A stretch of DNA of 64,000 nt from Cerioporus squamosus. Lineage: Eukaryota > Basidiomycota > Agaricomycetes > Polyporales > Polyporaceae. The notes under the pieces were generated by a model. That model had not been told where the DNA came from, did no database searches, and was given only the letters and a program-made list of their open reading frames with translations. This document shows positions 1 through 10,541 of this stretch, piece after piece (the stretch's first letter is position 1; the number at the start of each line of letters is the position of its first letter). The translations under genes were made by a program, and so were the position numbers. Where the stretch lies: assembly GCA_022592435.1 (NCBI GenBank), contig JABYQS010000015.1, positions 248,001 through 312,000 of the forward strand, given 5' to 3'.

Positions 1-461
1 CCGCACGCGTATACACAGTCGCAACCTGCACAAAGACTCAGGATGAAATGTGGTGATGTTACCAGCAACTCTAACGCTATGGCCTGCCAGGTATCCGCAT
101 ACTAGCACCTGCAACTGGGCCGGCACCGACTGCTGGGCCACCCATCCGTGGGGCGCAGCGGGCGCTGACAGATCATCATGTGGAAGCTAGGATTCTGTCC
201 ACCGAGGGGTAGTACGTTACTGCTGGAACATTCAATCCTTGATCTCTGACAGACATTTGACAGGCCTGTGTACGATGCCCGACTGTGTGGAAGTAAAAGC
301 TCCCTCGCTCTTCTGACGACCTGTCTCGCTGCAGCTTGAGACCCTTTTCTCTTTCGCTCTCTGTGCGGCTTGTCTGCTCCTTGGACTGGACTGGTCGTGT
401 CTGCTCTTTCCATCACCAACACGGTCGGTCATTGGGACCTACTTACTTTGTGGCTGAACAT
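1..461. other. Gene-free leading stretch / upstream region of first gene
   Basis: I see no supportable gene here. The part nearest position 462 is pyrimidine-rich (CT-rich runs around 340-420), as is common just upstream of fungal start codons, so it probably holds the promoter and 5' leader of the first membrane-protein gene. Open frames on both strands are short and have no recognisable domains. Confidence 0.4.
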
Positions 462-1170
462 ATGGCGACCTTCCTTTCGAAGTCTAAACACTTTCCTTTC
501 TCCCCTTTGCCTTCGTCATTACCCTTCCCGCATCTTCTCTCTGCGCAACTCTCTCTCCTCCTATGGATACGCCACACATCCGCCACACCCATCAGCAGCG
601 AGTCCCTCGAACTCTCCCCCACTCCCAGCCCTTCATCCACGCCCAACTGGTCTCTCCCCGCGTCCTTCTTCACCCCAGCCGCAACAACCGCCCCCGCGCC
701 CTTCTTCACCCCAGCCGCAACAACCGCCCCCGCGCCCACATCTAACTCCGTCCCCACATCTGCGTCCGAAGGCCTCGGACCACCAAGGAGTGTCTCTCCC
801 CTCTTCATCGCGGTCATCGTCATCGGGAGCATCGGCGTTATATGCATCTCAATCGGGCTGGGGATGAAGCTCTGGAGGCGGTACAAGCGGCGGCGCCTGC
901 CCCCGTCGGCTCTCTATAGGCAGAGCATTGGAGTCGTGGGAGACGGTGCTCGAGTCTTGCGCGTCGGCACCCCGTCCGCTCAGATGAGTCCTGGACCGGA
1001 TACGAGAGGCGATAGGATCGGTTCTGGAGTGCTTGGTGCCGAAGGTGATTTTCATGCGCCAGGTACGTTGGGCTACCTAGCAGTGATCTCTGCCTGCTGA
1101 CTTGAGCTCTTTTCTAGTTCCCCAAATGCGACAGACCCCTACCTCCGATATACAAGAGGGCCGGAGGTAA
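462..1170 (+). CDS. Single-pass membrane protein, tandem paralogue 1
   Basis: Likely join(462..1062, 1118..1170), 217 aa. The start is the first ATG of the frame (MATFLSK). A hydrophobic N-terminal stretch resembles a signal peptide or anchor. It is followed by a Pro/Ser/Thr/Ala-rich ectodomain containing a perfect 12-residue duplication (FFTPAATTAPAP twice), then a transmembrane helix (SPLFIAVIVIGSIGVICISI) and a basic stop-transfer segment (LWRRYKRRRLPPSALYRQS). A 55 nt GT-AG intron joins to a short last exon ending in EGRR. The next gene has the same transmembrane plus W-R-R-Y-K-R-x-R-L-P-P-S-A-x-Y-R layout, so the two are tandem duplicates. Function is unknown. The topology suggests a plasma-membrane or cell-wall sensor-like protein, but this is inference. 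Confidence is good for the gene, low for any role. Confidence 0.65.
665..736 (+). repeat. 36 bp perfect tandem duplication inside the coding region
   Basis: Two consecutive copies of a 36 bp unit (starting cttcttcacc at 665 and again at 701). They encode the residues FFTPAATTAPAP twice in the Pro/Thr-rich ectodomain. The unit keeps the frame and is a likely site of length polymorphism between alleles. Confidence 0.85.
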
Positions 1171-1742
1171 CCATCTTATGTTCTTGGCCGCATACGCGAT
1201 CACGTGGACGCGAATGGTCTTCCTGCAAACATGCACGTTGGTAGCTTAATTCCTGCACTAATAGGGCCTAGGGAGTATCTGCGTTGCGTCCTGTACTTCA
1301 CAATCCCAATGATGTTCTGTGCGCACGGGCATGCTCGATGGCTGCGAAAGTGAGTGCGAGCCAGATCTTCAGGCACGAACAATCGCGGGCGGTCGCCGAG
1401 GTTGTTCCCAAGGCTCCCTCCATGACAGGCGTGTGAGCACCGTAGACTGGGACAAGCGAGACCATGAGGACCCCATGTGTTGGACGGTCCCGCTCGGACT
1501 ATCAGCGTCGTGACTCGGTGATGTTCGTCCTCTGATGTACCAGAATGTAGTAACAGAGTGGACTCTGGGCTGTCCGTATCAATACAAGGTGCGCCGCGAA
1601 GATGCTTCTGCTTCGCGCCGTCATCGTGACCTTCGCTAGCAAGCCTACGGCACCAAGCCTGCAAGCCCTTGCACTGCTGGAGTGAGCAGCCCTCCATCCG
1701 CGGGAGCGTAACACCACAATAGGGCTGCATGCAAGCGCAGTC
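1171..1742. other. Intergenic between tandem membrane-protein genes
   Basis: No gene supported. The stretch contains a 15 bp word at 1193-1207 with a CACGTG palindrome that recurs at 2747-2761, in each case just after the end of a paralogue. Otherwise it is the 3' region of gene 1 and the promoter region of gene 2. Confidence 0.4.
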
Positions 1743-2745
1743 ATGATCTCCCGCCGCAGGGATGCCCCAAGCCTCTCGATGTCATCCTCAACCTGCTCTC
1801 CGATACACCTCCTCGTAGCCACCTTTGCTGCTTCCCTGTGGATACCCCGCGTACTCGCCGCCCCAGCTACGGCTAGCGACCCATCTCCATCAAGCCTGGA
1901 CATCCCTCCAGCCACAACAGACATCGTCTCCCCCTCCCCTCCCATCCAGGCTGTCAGCAGCACCCACCTCTCGACGTACGGCATCGTCGGGATTGTCATC
2001 AGCGGCTCGCTCTTCGTGACCGTCGTCATCGGGTACGGGCTGAGGCAGTGGAGGCGATACAAGCGCAGCCGCCTCCCGCCCTCGGCGCAGTACCGGGAGA
2101 GCGTCCGCGTTGCGGCGGGAGAGGGGACTGGGGCTGCCAGTACAGCAGGAGAGGGCGCGCCCGCGGCGAGCGAGGGAGCGGAGACTAGGGAAGTTGTGGC
2201 GGGAGGTGTGGGGGTGTCAGGCGCCGCTCCGGCTGGGTCAAGGAGTTCAAAGAGTGGGCCGAGGAGAGGAGAGAGGGATCTGAGGGAGAAGACAGTTGCG
2301 AGGTCATCCGAATCAACGAAGCCAACGCGCGGGTCGGAGAGAAAGGCTCGACGCGAGTCGAAGCCCAGCCCTGGGCAGGCGAGCGGCGGCGCAGGTCCCT
2401 CTGCTGGTCCTGGGCCCAGTACGCAAGGTGAGTTGAGGACCGGCTTGAACGCGCGTGCTATCTGCTCAAGTAAGTATGTGCTGGTGTATAGCATCCCGGC
2501 AGGAAGCCGTACTCTCTGGGATAGAAGAAGTTCCAAGGTGAAACGGCGCATGATCTGGTCGTCGTGCGGTAGCGGGTTGTTGGTTTACGCGTTAAGTTAT
2601 CGGAACGGTGAGCGAGGTTATACCCAGGGCTTCTCGTTGTACCGTCATAATGTGCTGTATTGCTCGAATGGACGTGCACTGAACACCCCTCCTCGTCATG
2701 AAGTTCTTGCTTGGCTCAGCCTTCCTGTCAACGAATCAAGCCTAA
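1743..2745 (+). CDS. Single-pass membrane protein, tandem paralogue 2
   Basis: The first exon 1743..2427 is well supported. A signal-peptide-like N terminus (the second in-frame ATG, MSSSTCSPIH, is an equally good start) is followed by a Ser/Pro/Thr ectodomain. A transmembrane helix (YGIVGIVISGSLFVTVVIGY) comes next, then the same basic juxtamembrane motif as the preceding gene (QWRRYKRSRLPPSAQYRES). The cytoplasmic tail is Gly/Ala- then Arg/Lys/Ser-rich and low complexity. A GTGAGT donor at 2428 and a CTCAG acceptor at 2719 would add a short exon ending at 2745. The implied intron (~290 nt) is long for this genome, so the 3' end is tentative; read-through would extend the frame to 3023. Role unknown. 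Confidence 0.6.
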
Positions 2746-4382
2746 GTACGCGATCACGTGGCCCGGTGGGGCGCGGCAATTACACGCGATCGGCGGGCGT
2801 TCCGGACTCTCCACCTGGCTTTGAACTCGACGACGACCATCTACACCGCAGCCTCTCCTCTCATCCTGCTGTGATCTGCGCAGAGCATCCAAGCTGGCTT
2901 AAACCGTCATATGACTCGATGTACCCTCTAGAATTGTCTCGGCTTCCGTGGAGAGGACGAGTCTTGTTCTATGCATTGTCCACTTGTCACGGTATGCACT
3001 CAAATCCCGGTCTTGTGGTGTAGATGGCCTGACTAGCTCCAGCCCCCAGATGTCAGAACTCGCTGCGTTGGAGCAGTGGGACAACGTAACGACAGGATGC
3101 GGGAGGCCTGACTGGCGCCCTCTCATTGTCAAGACAGCCTCCGACGTTCGCGACGGCATATAGTCAGGCGGATTCAACCTCTGTCTGTGCCTTTTGGCAG
3201 CTGATGAGCATTCCTCTGAGTTATCGTGACAGGCAGTCTAGGAGTTAACATGCATACGTCGTGGTCAGTGAGAAGCACGTCGTCTGCCGTCATCGACCTG
3301 TCCTCCACAGCCTCTCCGGAGCCAAGGTTGCCTGGAGTCGGCGAGGCCGGCGGACAATGACGTTGAGAAACCCCACCTGCAGGTAAGTCTGCACTCCCTC
3401 ACATAGCATCCGTACAGTCCCGCCTGACGCGCGTATACTTAACCAGGACGAACAGACTATGGCGCAGGACAGGCCGAGGCGCGGTTTCCTTGCCAAGAGT
3501 ACCCATGCCAGAAGACCCGGTGCCAGAAGAGCGGTGGTGGCCACGTCTTGTTGGACGTACGGCATGATCTCGAAGGCGGGAGAAGTCAACTGAGTCGCAT
3601 GCCGTTGAAGTCCCAAGGACAGCGCGCACCGGTATCCTCTCGGAGCGGCCCTCCGCCGCCGCTTCTCAAGGTTCCACGTCGCACGCTCTGTGGCGAGCAG
3701 GCGGCGAGGTGCGGAAGTGAGCGTGAGCGGCGATTGCGCAGCGACAGCCAGTGCGAACGGGTCGGTATATGCGCGTGCACCGCATGCGCACGGTTGCCTT
3801 CTTTGACCGACATTGCAAGCTGTGGGCAGCCGCTGTTCTGGTGGTGGAACATTCGTGTCATTCTGACAGATGATCGCATGGCGCGGGATAGCGTTTGTTG
3901 CGTTCACTGCCTGCACACTCGAGTTAAGCTCAGCTGCGCGGTGGCATGCTCGCGATACTACCCGTCGCCGGGACCGCAGAGGTGCAGCAGGCTTCTCTGC
4001 GCCCACTGCGACTCCGAGCAGGAGAGACGATGATTGGATGGCGGGAGGACTGGGTGACCGGATAGGCACGATCGCGGGAGTTATGGCCGGGAAAGGAAGG
4101 TATCCTCCCCGAAGCGGCTCGGGCGCCAGAATGGGGAGGGCCGTGATAGGTTGAATTAGGTTCGCGTTGATGATTGCGAGTCTGGCAGCGCTGGAGAAGA
4201 CTCTACGACAGCCCAGACGAAGACCATGTCAGGCCCACATTGCCCTCTCCCTCTTCCTCTTCCTCCTCCCCGCCCCACAGGCACCGCCTGCGCTGTCCTC
4301 CCTCCCCTCCTTTCCCTAGTACTTAGTCCCCGCCTCGGGCGCGACGCTCTTCCCCAGAGCGTTGCCCTGCTAATTCGCCGGA
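2746..4382. other. Gene-free stretch; possible eroded sequence
   Basis: No confident gene. A short plus-strand frame from 3870 begins with a signal-peptide-like segment (MIAWRGIAFVAFTACTLELS) and a 259-codon minus-strand frame spans 3290-4069. Neither shows a known domain, and they overlap on opposite strands. This may be a decayed third member of the neighbouring membrane-protein cluster or simply GC-rich noncoding DNA. The end nearest 4382 is CT-rich leader for the next gene. Confidence 0.35.
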
Positions 4383-6829
4383 ATGCTTCCGCTAGATGTC
4401 CTCTCGCTTGTTTCCTTGGCCATCTCCACCTTCGTCGACTTCCCTCGCGCGTGCGCTGCGCTTGTCAACGTGACTATTGACGACACCTTGGGCGACCCGA
4501 ACACCCGAGCCCAGATCGTCTACGACCCGCCGGGAGTGTGGAAGGTCGGGCAGAACTGCACGGATTGCACAGCGCAACCCGATCCTTCGCAGCTAACCAA
4601 CGCGACTTGGCATGACGGGACGTTCAGTGCGGTAGTCGAGAATGGGAACGCCTCGAATCAGCCCTTGACTGCAGCTGTTACCTTCGAAGGTGAGCATTGG
4701 AGATGTGTTTCGGTCTGCTTTTGCTATCAGCCGCCGTACCCCGGCTCCGAGCCCTCCTACTATGTCATCGGGAGTGTAATGGGACGGTTGTCTGGCCCAG
4801 GGGAAGCACCGTTGCTATCCATGCTCCAAATCATCCCCATACCATCCCATTCATGGTTAATCCCTGAGCGTTTGGTTACCGTCCCCTTCCCGCGAATGTG
4901 TAGATCATTGACCGTGCCCTCGTCTCCGTTCAGGTGTTGCCGTATATGTCTATTGCGTCGTCACGCACTCGTTCAAATCTCCTGTCGGAAACTCGGATAT
5001 GAGTTTCTTCATCGACGGTAACCTGGTCGGCCAGTTCGTACAGCCACCAACGGGAGACACCACATACGAATATAACGTGCCTGTCTACGTCAATGAATCC
5101 CTCCCTCCCGGCTCGCACACCATCGCCATCGTCAATGGGGTCCCCAATGGCAATCAGTCCCTCACTTTGTTGGATTATATAGTCTACACGTACGTTTTCC
5201 CAGCGCTGTTGCCGGTGTCCGTTCCCACTGATCCGGCATACGCACAGACAAGATATTACTTCCACGGCGAACTCAACTGCATCTCTCACGCCCTCTGCTA
5301 CAGTCCCCGCCGCCAGCACTACATTACCTCCTTCCCCCAATGCCATGGCCGAGAGCGCGTCATCCGGTTCCTCTCACACGCGCACTATCGTCATTGCTAC
5401 AGTCGCCTCTATTGGCGGTGTTCTTCTCCTGGTCATCGTGGTCGCTCTTATAATCTACTGCGGCAGGCGACGAAATCGTTCATACACACCACCCGCTGAC
5501 GGAGTTCTCGCACGCGACGCTGCGCCCATTGACGAAGATGACCCCGGAACGAGCGGATGGGTGGAAGGGACATGGACCGGGGACGATGAATCCACCGTCG
5601 GGCGGCGCAGTAACTCTGGTAAGCGGAAACGAGGTGCTTCCAACGCGCAGGGCCCTGTTCCCCCAGTGCCGTCAAAACCTGTACTCCCCGTCCTTCCCAA
5701 AACAAAGAGTCCTGGCGTCCCTCAGTCGACGATAAGCGGCGTTCCGGCTTTCCGCATACTGTCACCTTCACAGATGTCGCGCGCTCGCGCAGACCCAGTC
5801 CCGTTGAGCCCGACATCTTCGTTCGGGAACCTCACAAGTCCCATGCCCGACTCGGCCACCTACCTTATCACCCCAGCCGAATCTGCGGCCTACCCGGGAC
5901 CTGCACGGTACACCAGCACAAACACCAACACAAACACCAACGACACCTTCCTCGACATGGGCCGTTCGTTCACAGACGCAGATGCCAGTCTCACGACCCT
6001 CTCCTCCCACAACGCGCATCCCTTCGCGACCGCACAGGCCGTCATGCCCTCGTCCTACGCACCCGCCCGCCAGCGATCCGGCCGTGACCGCTCGGACAGC
6101 AACCAGTCTACATCCTCGCAGGCCACAGTCTCTGCTGCACTTCCCACCGCGCCCCCAAGCGCGCTCTCCGCCGCCACCCGGGGCCCCGCCCGAGGGCCCG
6201 CGAAGAAACCGTCCAACTCCGATCTCGTCTCTCCATCTGCATCCACCGTAACCTTTACAGCCCCGTCATCGTATGGTAACCCCGCCGGCTCGAGCACGAG
6301 TGCGGGACGGATCGTGCGGTCGCCCTCGCCCTCGACGCTGCCGTCATCGTCTGCTGCGACAACGCCGACGAGCACGACGACCTTGATGCCAAAGCGACAA
6401 GCGAGCAATGCGGGCGCGACATCGCGAGGTCCGGCGCCCCCGCGGCGTGTGGATCCTGTCGACCCGGCGATGCAGCCCCCACGGGATCCTGATGCGTACA
6501 AGCGGGAGAAGGAGCGGGAGCGGGAGCGGAGACACGAGCGAGAGCGGGACCGGGACCGAGAACGAGAACGACAGAGAGGGCAGGTGCAGGGCCCGAGGCA
6601 GGCGCAAACACATCCACAACCCCAGCCCCAGCCTCAGGCCCGAGGACAGGAGCGAGCGCAGCCGCAAGAGCATGAGCAAGAGCAGCAGGCGCAGGGCCAG
6701 GCGCAGAACAAGGAAGGGCGCAGGCAGGGGATGATGATGTCGGACCGCGATCGCAAGCGGTTTGGCTTCCTCGACGTCCCGCAAGACGCAGCGGACAGCC
6801 GGCCGCCGTCGTATCGCGAGACGGGCTAG
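4383..6829 (+). CDS. Large single-pass membrane protein with glycosylated ectodomain
   Basis: Consistent model join(4383..4689, 4934..5189, 5248..6829), 714 aa; all three exons stay in frame across GT-AG introns. A hydrophobic N-terminal signal peptide leads into a Cys-containing beta-rich ectodomain with many N-x-S/T sequons (NVTIDD, NCTDC, NATW, NESLPPGSHT). This looks like the galactose-binding-like ectodomain often seen in Agaricomycete membrane proteins. A Ser/Thr/Pro stalk follows, then one transmembrane helix (IVIATVASIGGVLLLVIVVA) with an RRRNR stop-transfer. A ~440-residue disordered cytoplasmic tail follows, with a strongly charged Arg/Glu repeat (about 6500-6580) and a Gln-rich block. 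Family function is unknown to me; a wall-integrity sensor-like role would fit the topology only. Confidence is high that it is expressed as one protein. Confidence 0.8.
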
Positions 6830-7652
6830 CCGGGGAGGCTTTCCATGAGTTGTGGTGCGTTCCGCCCTCTGTTTTGCTTTTTTGATTGCGTTTGGGAAGA
6901 CCACGGTTTACGATGTGCGCAGTCCGTATCTATGTTCATGATCCACCTACACCTACTAGAGGACTCCAGACCCCAGACCCCCGGACCCTAGCCATCGCAG
7001 ACCGCGGGTCGGCAGGCTTGCGACCAGTGGTGCTGTGTTACTTCACCGCACTTGCGCACGACTTCTTACGACCATGGAAGATGGATGTTCGTGATCTTGC
7101 TCCATCTCTTCCTCTTCTCCCCCTTGCTTTCCGCAGTTGTCCATATGTTTATTCGCATTCGCACATCTGTCTGTATCTTATACGTACGTACCTACACATA
7201 CACACACATAGCGGGTTGTGCGTTGTATCGCTTGCTTCCCGTGCTCGGACCCTCGCTCGTTTGCTGCTTGCTAGTGCTTGCTGTTGTCTGTTTCTGTGGA
7301 TGGAGGATCCCCATATATTTGTAATGTAGTCAGTCACAGGTCGCGCTTCGTATTCTGCGCACATCGTACAGTCTTCCGCGCATGTACGTACCACTATCGT
7401 TGTCTTGTGTCTTGTGCAATCTACGCAGCCTTGGGGGCAACGTAGTGCCTTCATGAAGTACTAGTCGTTTGCAGGCTCATTATGGTACAAAAACACAGGG
7501 TACGATACGGCGTGAAGTACTCATACATTCCATCATCAGAGTCATAGCTCACACAGTCCGTCACTGGCTCATACAGTCATCAGAGCAACACAACCACCAG
7601 AAGGTAAAGGTGAGAGAGGTGGTACTGGCAGGAGCGCCATCGTCGAAGAGGG
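6830..7652. other. Intergenic, 3' regions of convergent genes
   Basis: Lies between the stop of a plus-strand gene and the stop of a minus-strand gene, so it should hold both terminators. It contains a T/C-rich stretch and a TACGTACGTAC / ACACACAC simple-sequence patch near 7180-7210. No coding sequence is supported. Confidence 0.5.
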
Positions 7653-8189
7653 CTATGAACGAGCCCACTTCGTCTTCGAATGCTGTTTGCGCGACGGCCG
7701 GCCCCACGCGAAGTTGTCCTCATCAAGCATCTCGGCCTGCATCAAGCCCCGACCATGGTCAGCATAAGGACAGGGGAGGCGATAGAAGCACTCACAGGTT
7801 CGGGATGCGGTTCCACCGCCCGTGTCCTCGCGGGTTCGGCGGCGAGTGTCATTGCTTGGGAATACGAAGGGGGCTGTCCGAGCACGAGCGCAGACGGAGG
7901 GAACAGATCAAAGAGAAGAGAAGTCGTAGGAGGGGCAGACATGGGGACGGAGAGATGTTCATGTCAGCGGGAGGGCAACGATCACTTCGTGAAATGCGGC
8001 ACTGACCAAGGAGATGACATAGCTCTCTCCAGAATCGAGTGTGTCGAGGGAGGAGCGTCTGTCCGAACCGTTGGAACGCTGCAGTGGTGACGGTCGGTTT
8101 ACTGCCGCGTATAGAGGCGAAATGGGTTGTCGACGACTCACGTTGGAGCTCCTGGAGGAGAACAGCTTCGCGAAGGCTCGAGGCGCCAT
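7653..8189 (-). CDS. Small EMLDDxNxAW-family protein, member 1
   Basis: Four short exons joined by phase-0 GT-AG introns give a 93-residue protein. Exon 1 (8189..8142, 16 codons) reads MAPRAFAKLFSSRSSN. Exon 2 (8078..8007) contains DRRSSLDTLDSGESYVISL. A middle exon begins PPSYSQAM. The last exon reads AEMLDEDNFAWGRPSRK and a Lys/Arg-rich tail to the stop at 7653. The same exon layout, the same SYV element and the same terminal motif occur in the genes at 10542 and 22305. There is no signal peptide, no transmembrane segment and no C-terminal CaaX box, so it is not a mating pheromone precursor. I do not recognise the family. An upstream TATAAAG supports this start. Confidence rests on three-way conservation. 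Confidence 0.7.
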
Positions 8190-10431
8190 CGATTGTATAG
8201 GATGGGTGGTTATGAGGTTGTTTGGGTGATCGACACTGAGATCGAGGTTGGAGCTACTGGAGGATGAAGATCTGAAGTGGCAGCGCTTTCTCCGCAGATG
8301 GTCAAGTAGCACGTCAAACGTGGTGCTAGAAGGGTGGCGCTCCTCAGGAAAGCGACGGGAACGGGGAAGAGGGGACAGAGGAATGGGTAAAGGCTACGAG
8401 TAACGAGTCGACGGGACACCGTCGCTCCACAACTTCGAGCTTTATAGCAACCTCTCAGTGGCGCGGGGCCAACCGCCTAACGGAGAGCCGCTGCTCATTC
8501 AGCGAATCAACAAACAGACAACAGGGATCCAGGATGGTAAGATGGAGCGTGCGCGGCTGACGGATCCCAGCGTGATCCCAGCGAGTGACCTCAGCCAGCG
8601 GCGGGCCCAGCAGGCTACCGACCACGTAAGGCGGACCATGGAGCCGGTGCCACTCCGTGCTTCACGACAAACTTGGATCCAGCTGACCAGGTCATTCGAA
8701 CGAGTGGACAGGCTCGGACAGGTCGGCGTGCGGGGTAGTGCTGAGACGCGGACGATGACAGAGGATGCTGTGCCGTGTGTGCCTTTCGTGACCCGCTGGC
8801 GTCCTGCTCCGACCAGTGGTTTTGTCTCTCTTTGGAGTATCGTTCTCAGCGCCTGAGCTATGCCCGGACGTCCGAAGAGTAGACAACGCGAGAGGACAGT
8901 AATGGGTGCCCGTGACCGGCTTTCGGCGTTCCTGACTACGGCATTGTCAGAAAGGACCGCGGTATTGACTTGGGACGCACCGGAAGTCATGCGCTGAGGG
9001 ATTTTGGCCTACCCTCGCGCTGTGAGGGGTGGGAAGATGTGCAGAAGTCATGAACCTTCGCGGCTCAGCGACCTCCGTCAAGAAGGAAGAAAGTGAGAGG
9101 TCAGCTGCGACTATCGTGGGTTGTCAACTTGAACAGTATATTGTAACTTCAGGCACTTACAGGACAATTCAACGAAGTCTTGAGCAAAGGCAGAAGATGA
9201 GTATGGCGTTTGCCCTAGCATCTTCCATGGGGTACGCGAACTGTCGAGCCACAGATAGAGGGGGAAAGTGAGAATCCCGATCGGGATTGTTCGTGGGTGC
9301 CCACAGAGACAGCAGGACGAAGGGTCGATCCCAGAGCCGGTCAGGTGATGGCAGCCTTCCGACCTCGTCTTGCAGGGGCATTCGACGACGCTGCTCCTAG
9401 GCCGGTCAGTAAAACTGTCTCTGAGACTGGTGCGGGAGACGTACATCAGCTCAGGACTCCCGCAACTTCAATGAACTCTGCGTGAGGTCTTATGCATGCA
9501 TTCAGTTGGTATTCATTATACGGAAACTCACGGGCCAACTTGCTTGTAGCAACGACTGCGGCATGTTGCTGATGGCTGCAAAGGAGAGAAAGTCAATCAC
9601 AGCATCGAAAGATCTAGTGAAGTCCACAGATACCCTGGAGCTTCACATCGCTACTACCTCATGTTTCCGCAGGTTGCCAAGCCCATATGGACTTCAAACG
9701 AAGTAGACCTTCGTCAAACTCGAAAGCTCGGCGTGGCGACTCCGCACTTCTCGCACTCTTCGGGCCAGTGGTGCTGCGGACATGAAATGGCAGTCAGAGT
9801 GGTGCGTGACGCATGAAGAACCGTGAACCTACAGAGGGACGGTTGCAGACGGGGCTTGGTCTTTCCCAACGGAGTACTTCCCTACTGCCCAGAAATGCTT
9901 GGGGTGGGTACCAACCCTTGGAGCGCAGTCCTGTCCTTCGAATGATTCTCAGCACCCAGGGTGTCTTCGCAGCCGATGTGAGGGAGCAGCAACGGTGTAT
10001 TGCTCAAGCTTCCTGTAACACGACCATCGCATCGTTGAAGAGCCGATTGAGTCAGACGGGGCCCAACCTCGCGCGATGATACGGATCTTGATGTTCAACC
10101 GCACTTCCGGACGTCACTGGAGCGAGACGGATCCAGTGCAGCGGAGCTACGAGGACGCGCGAGTAGCCGGAAACCGGCGTGAGAGGAGGGAGCGATCCTA
10201 AAGACTCGCCTTGTGTGGTAATTCATGGATTCCGGGAGGATCCGCAGTAGGGCTCGACCAATAGCCAGGGTGCTCGGGATCTATACAACCTCTTTTGAGG
10301 GCAGTGCCGAAGGAGCCGACATATGCTCCAGTGGGTTCGAAGAAAGCTCACGGCCAAGGGTAGCCCCGGGACGACCTGCCCCGCAGCATGCTTGGCCCTT
10401 GGCGCGTCCTGAAGCAATGTCCGGTCAGGCA
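8190..10431. other. Gene-poor region
   Basis: The first ~250 bp are promoter and leader of the minus-strand small gene. From 8460 to 10430 no frame shows a recognisable domain, a convincing intron chain or homology to neighbours. A weak plus-strand possibility starts at 9050 (MNLRGSATSVKK) with usable donor and acceptor sites. Near 9540 a TTGTAG acceptor precedes a Cys-containing frame that only faintly resembles the small-gene terminal exon. I treat this as intergenic or decayed sequence. Confidence 0.35.
8440..8446 (-). promoter_or_regulatory. TATA box of small gene at 7653-8189
   Basis: TATAAAG on the minus strand about 250 bp upstream of the ATG at 8189. The same heptamer precedes the other two members of the family. 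Confidence 0.45.
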
Positions 10432-10438
10432 TATAAAG
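10432..10438 (+). promoter_or_regulatory. TATA box of small gene at 10542
   Basis: TATAAAG 110 bp upstream of the ATG at 10542, followed by a C/A/T-rich leader ending in ACCAACATG, a good start context. Confidence 0.6.
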
Positions 10439-10541
10439 ACGCGGCAGGATGCTGCTTGGGACATACCAAACAGCACCCCAACAACACTTCTACTCGAACT
10501 CACTCGCCCCGATATCACACTCTTCCTTCTCATCTACCAAC

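Noticed and set aside
1502..2551. A 349-codon minus-strand open frame
   Set aside because: Antisense to the second tandem membrane-protein gene; no domain, and the plus-strand frame has a signal peptide, a transmembrane helix and a paralogue.
3290..4069. A 259-codon minus-strand open frame
   Set aside because: Biased Arg/Ala composition, no motif, no paralogue, no supporting introns; overlaps an equally weak plus-strand frame.
9310..9340. A tRNA B-box-like GGGTCGATCCC
   Set aside because: No cloverleaf could be built around it; no tRNA genes were found in the window.
9029..9706. A fourth small-family gene
   Set aside because: Splice-like signals exist and a TTGTAG acceptor precedes a Cys-containing frame, but the EMLDDxNxAW motif cannot be read in any frame.
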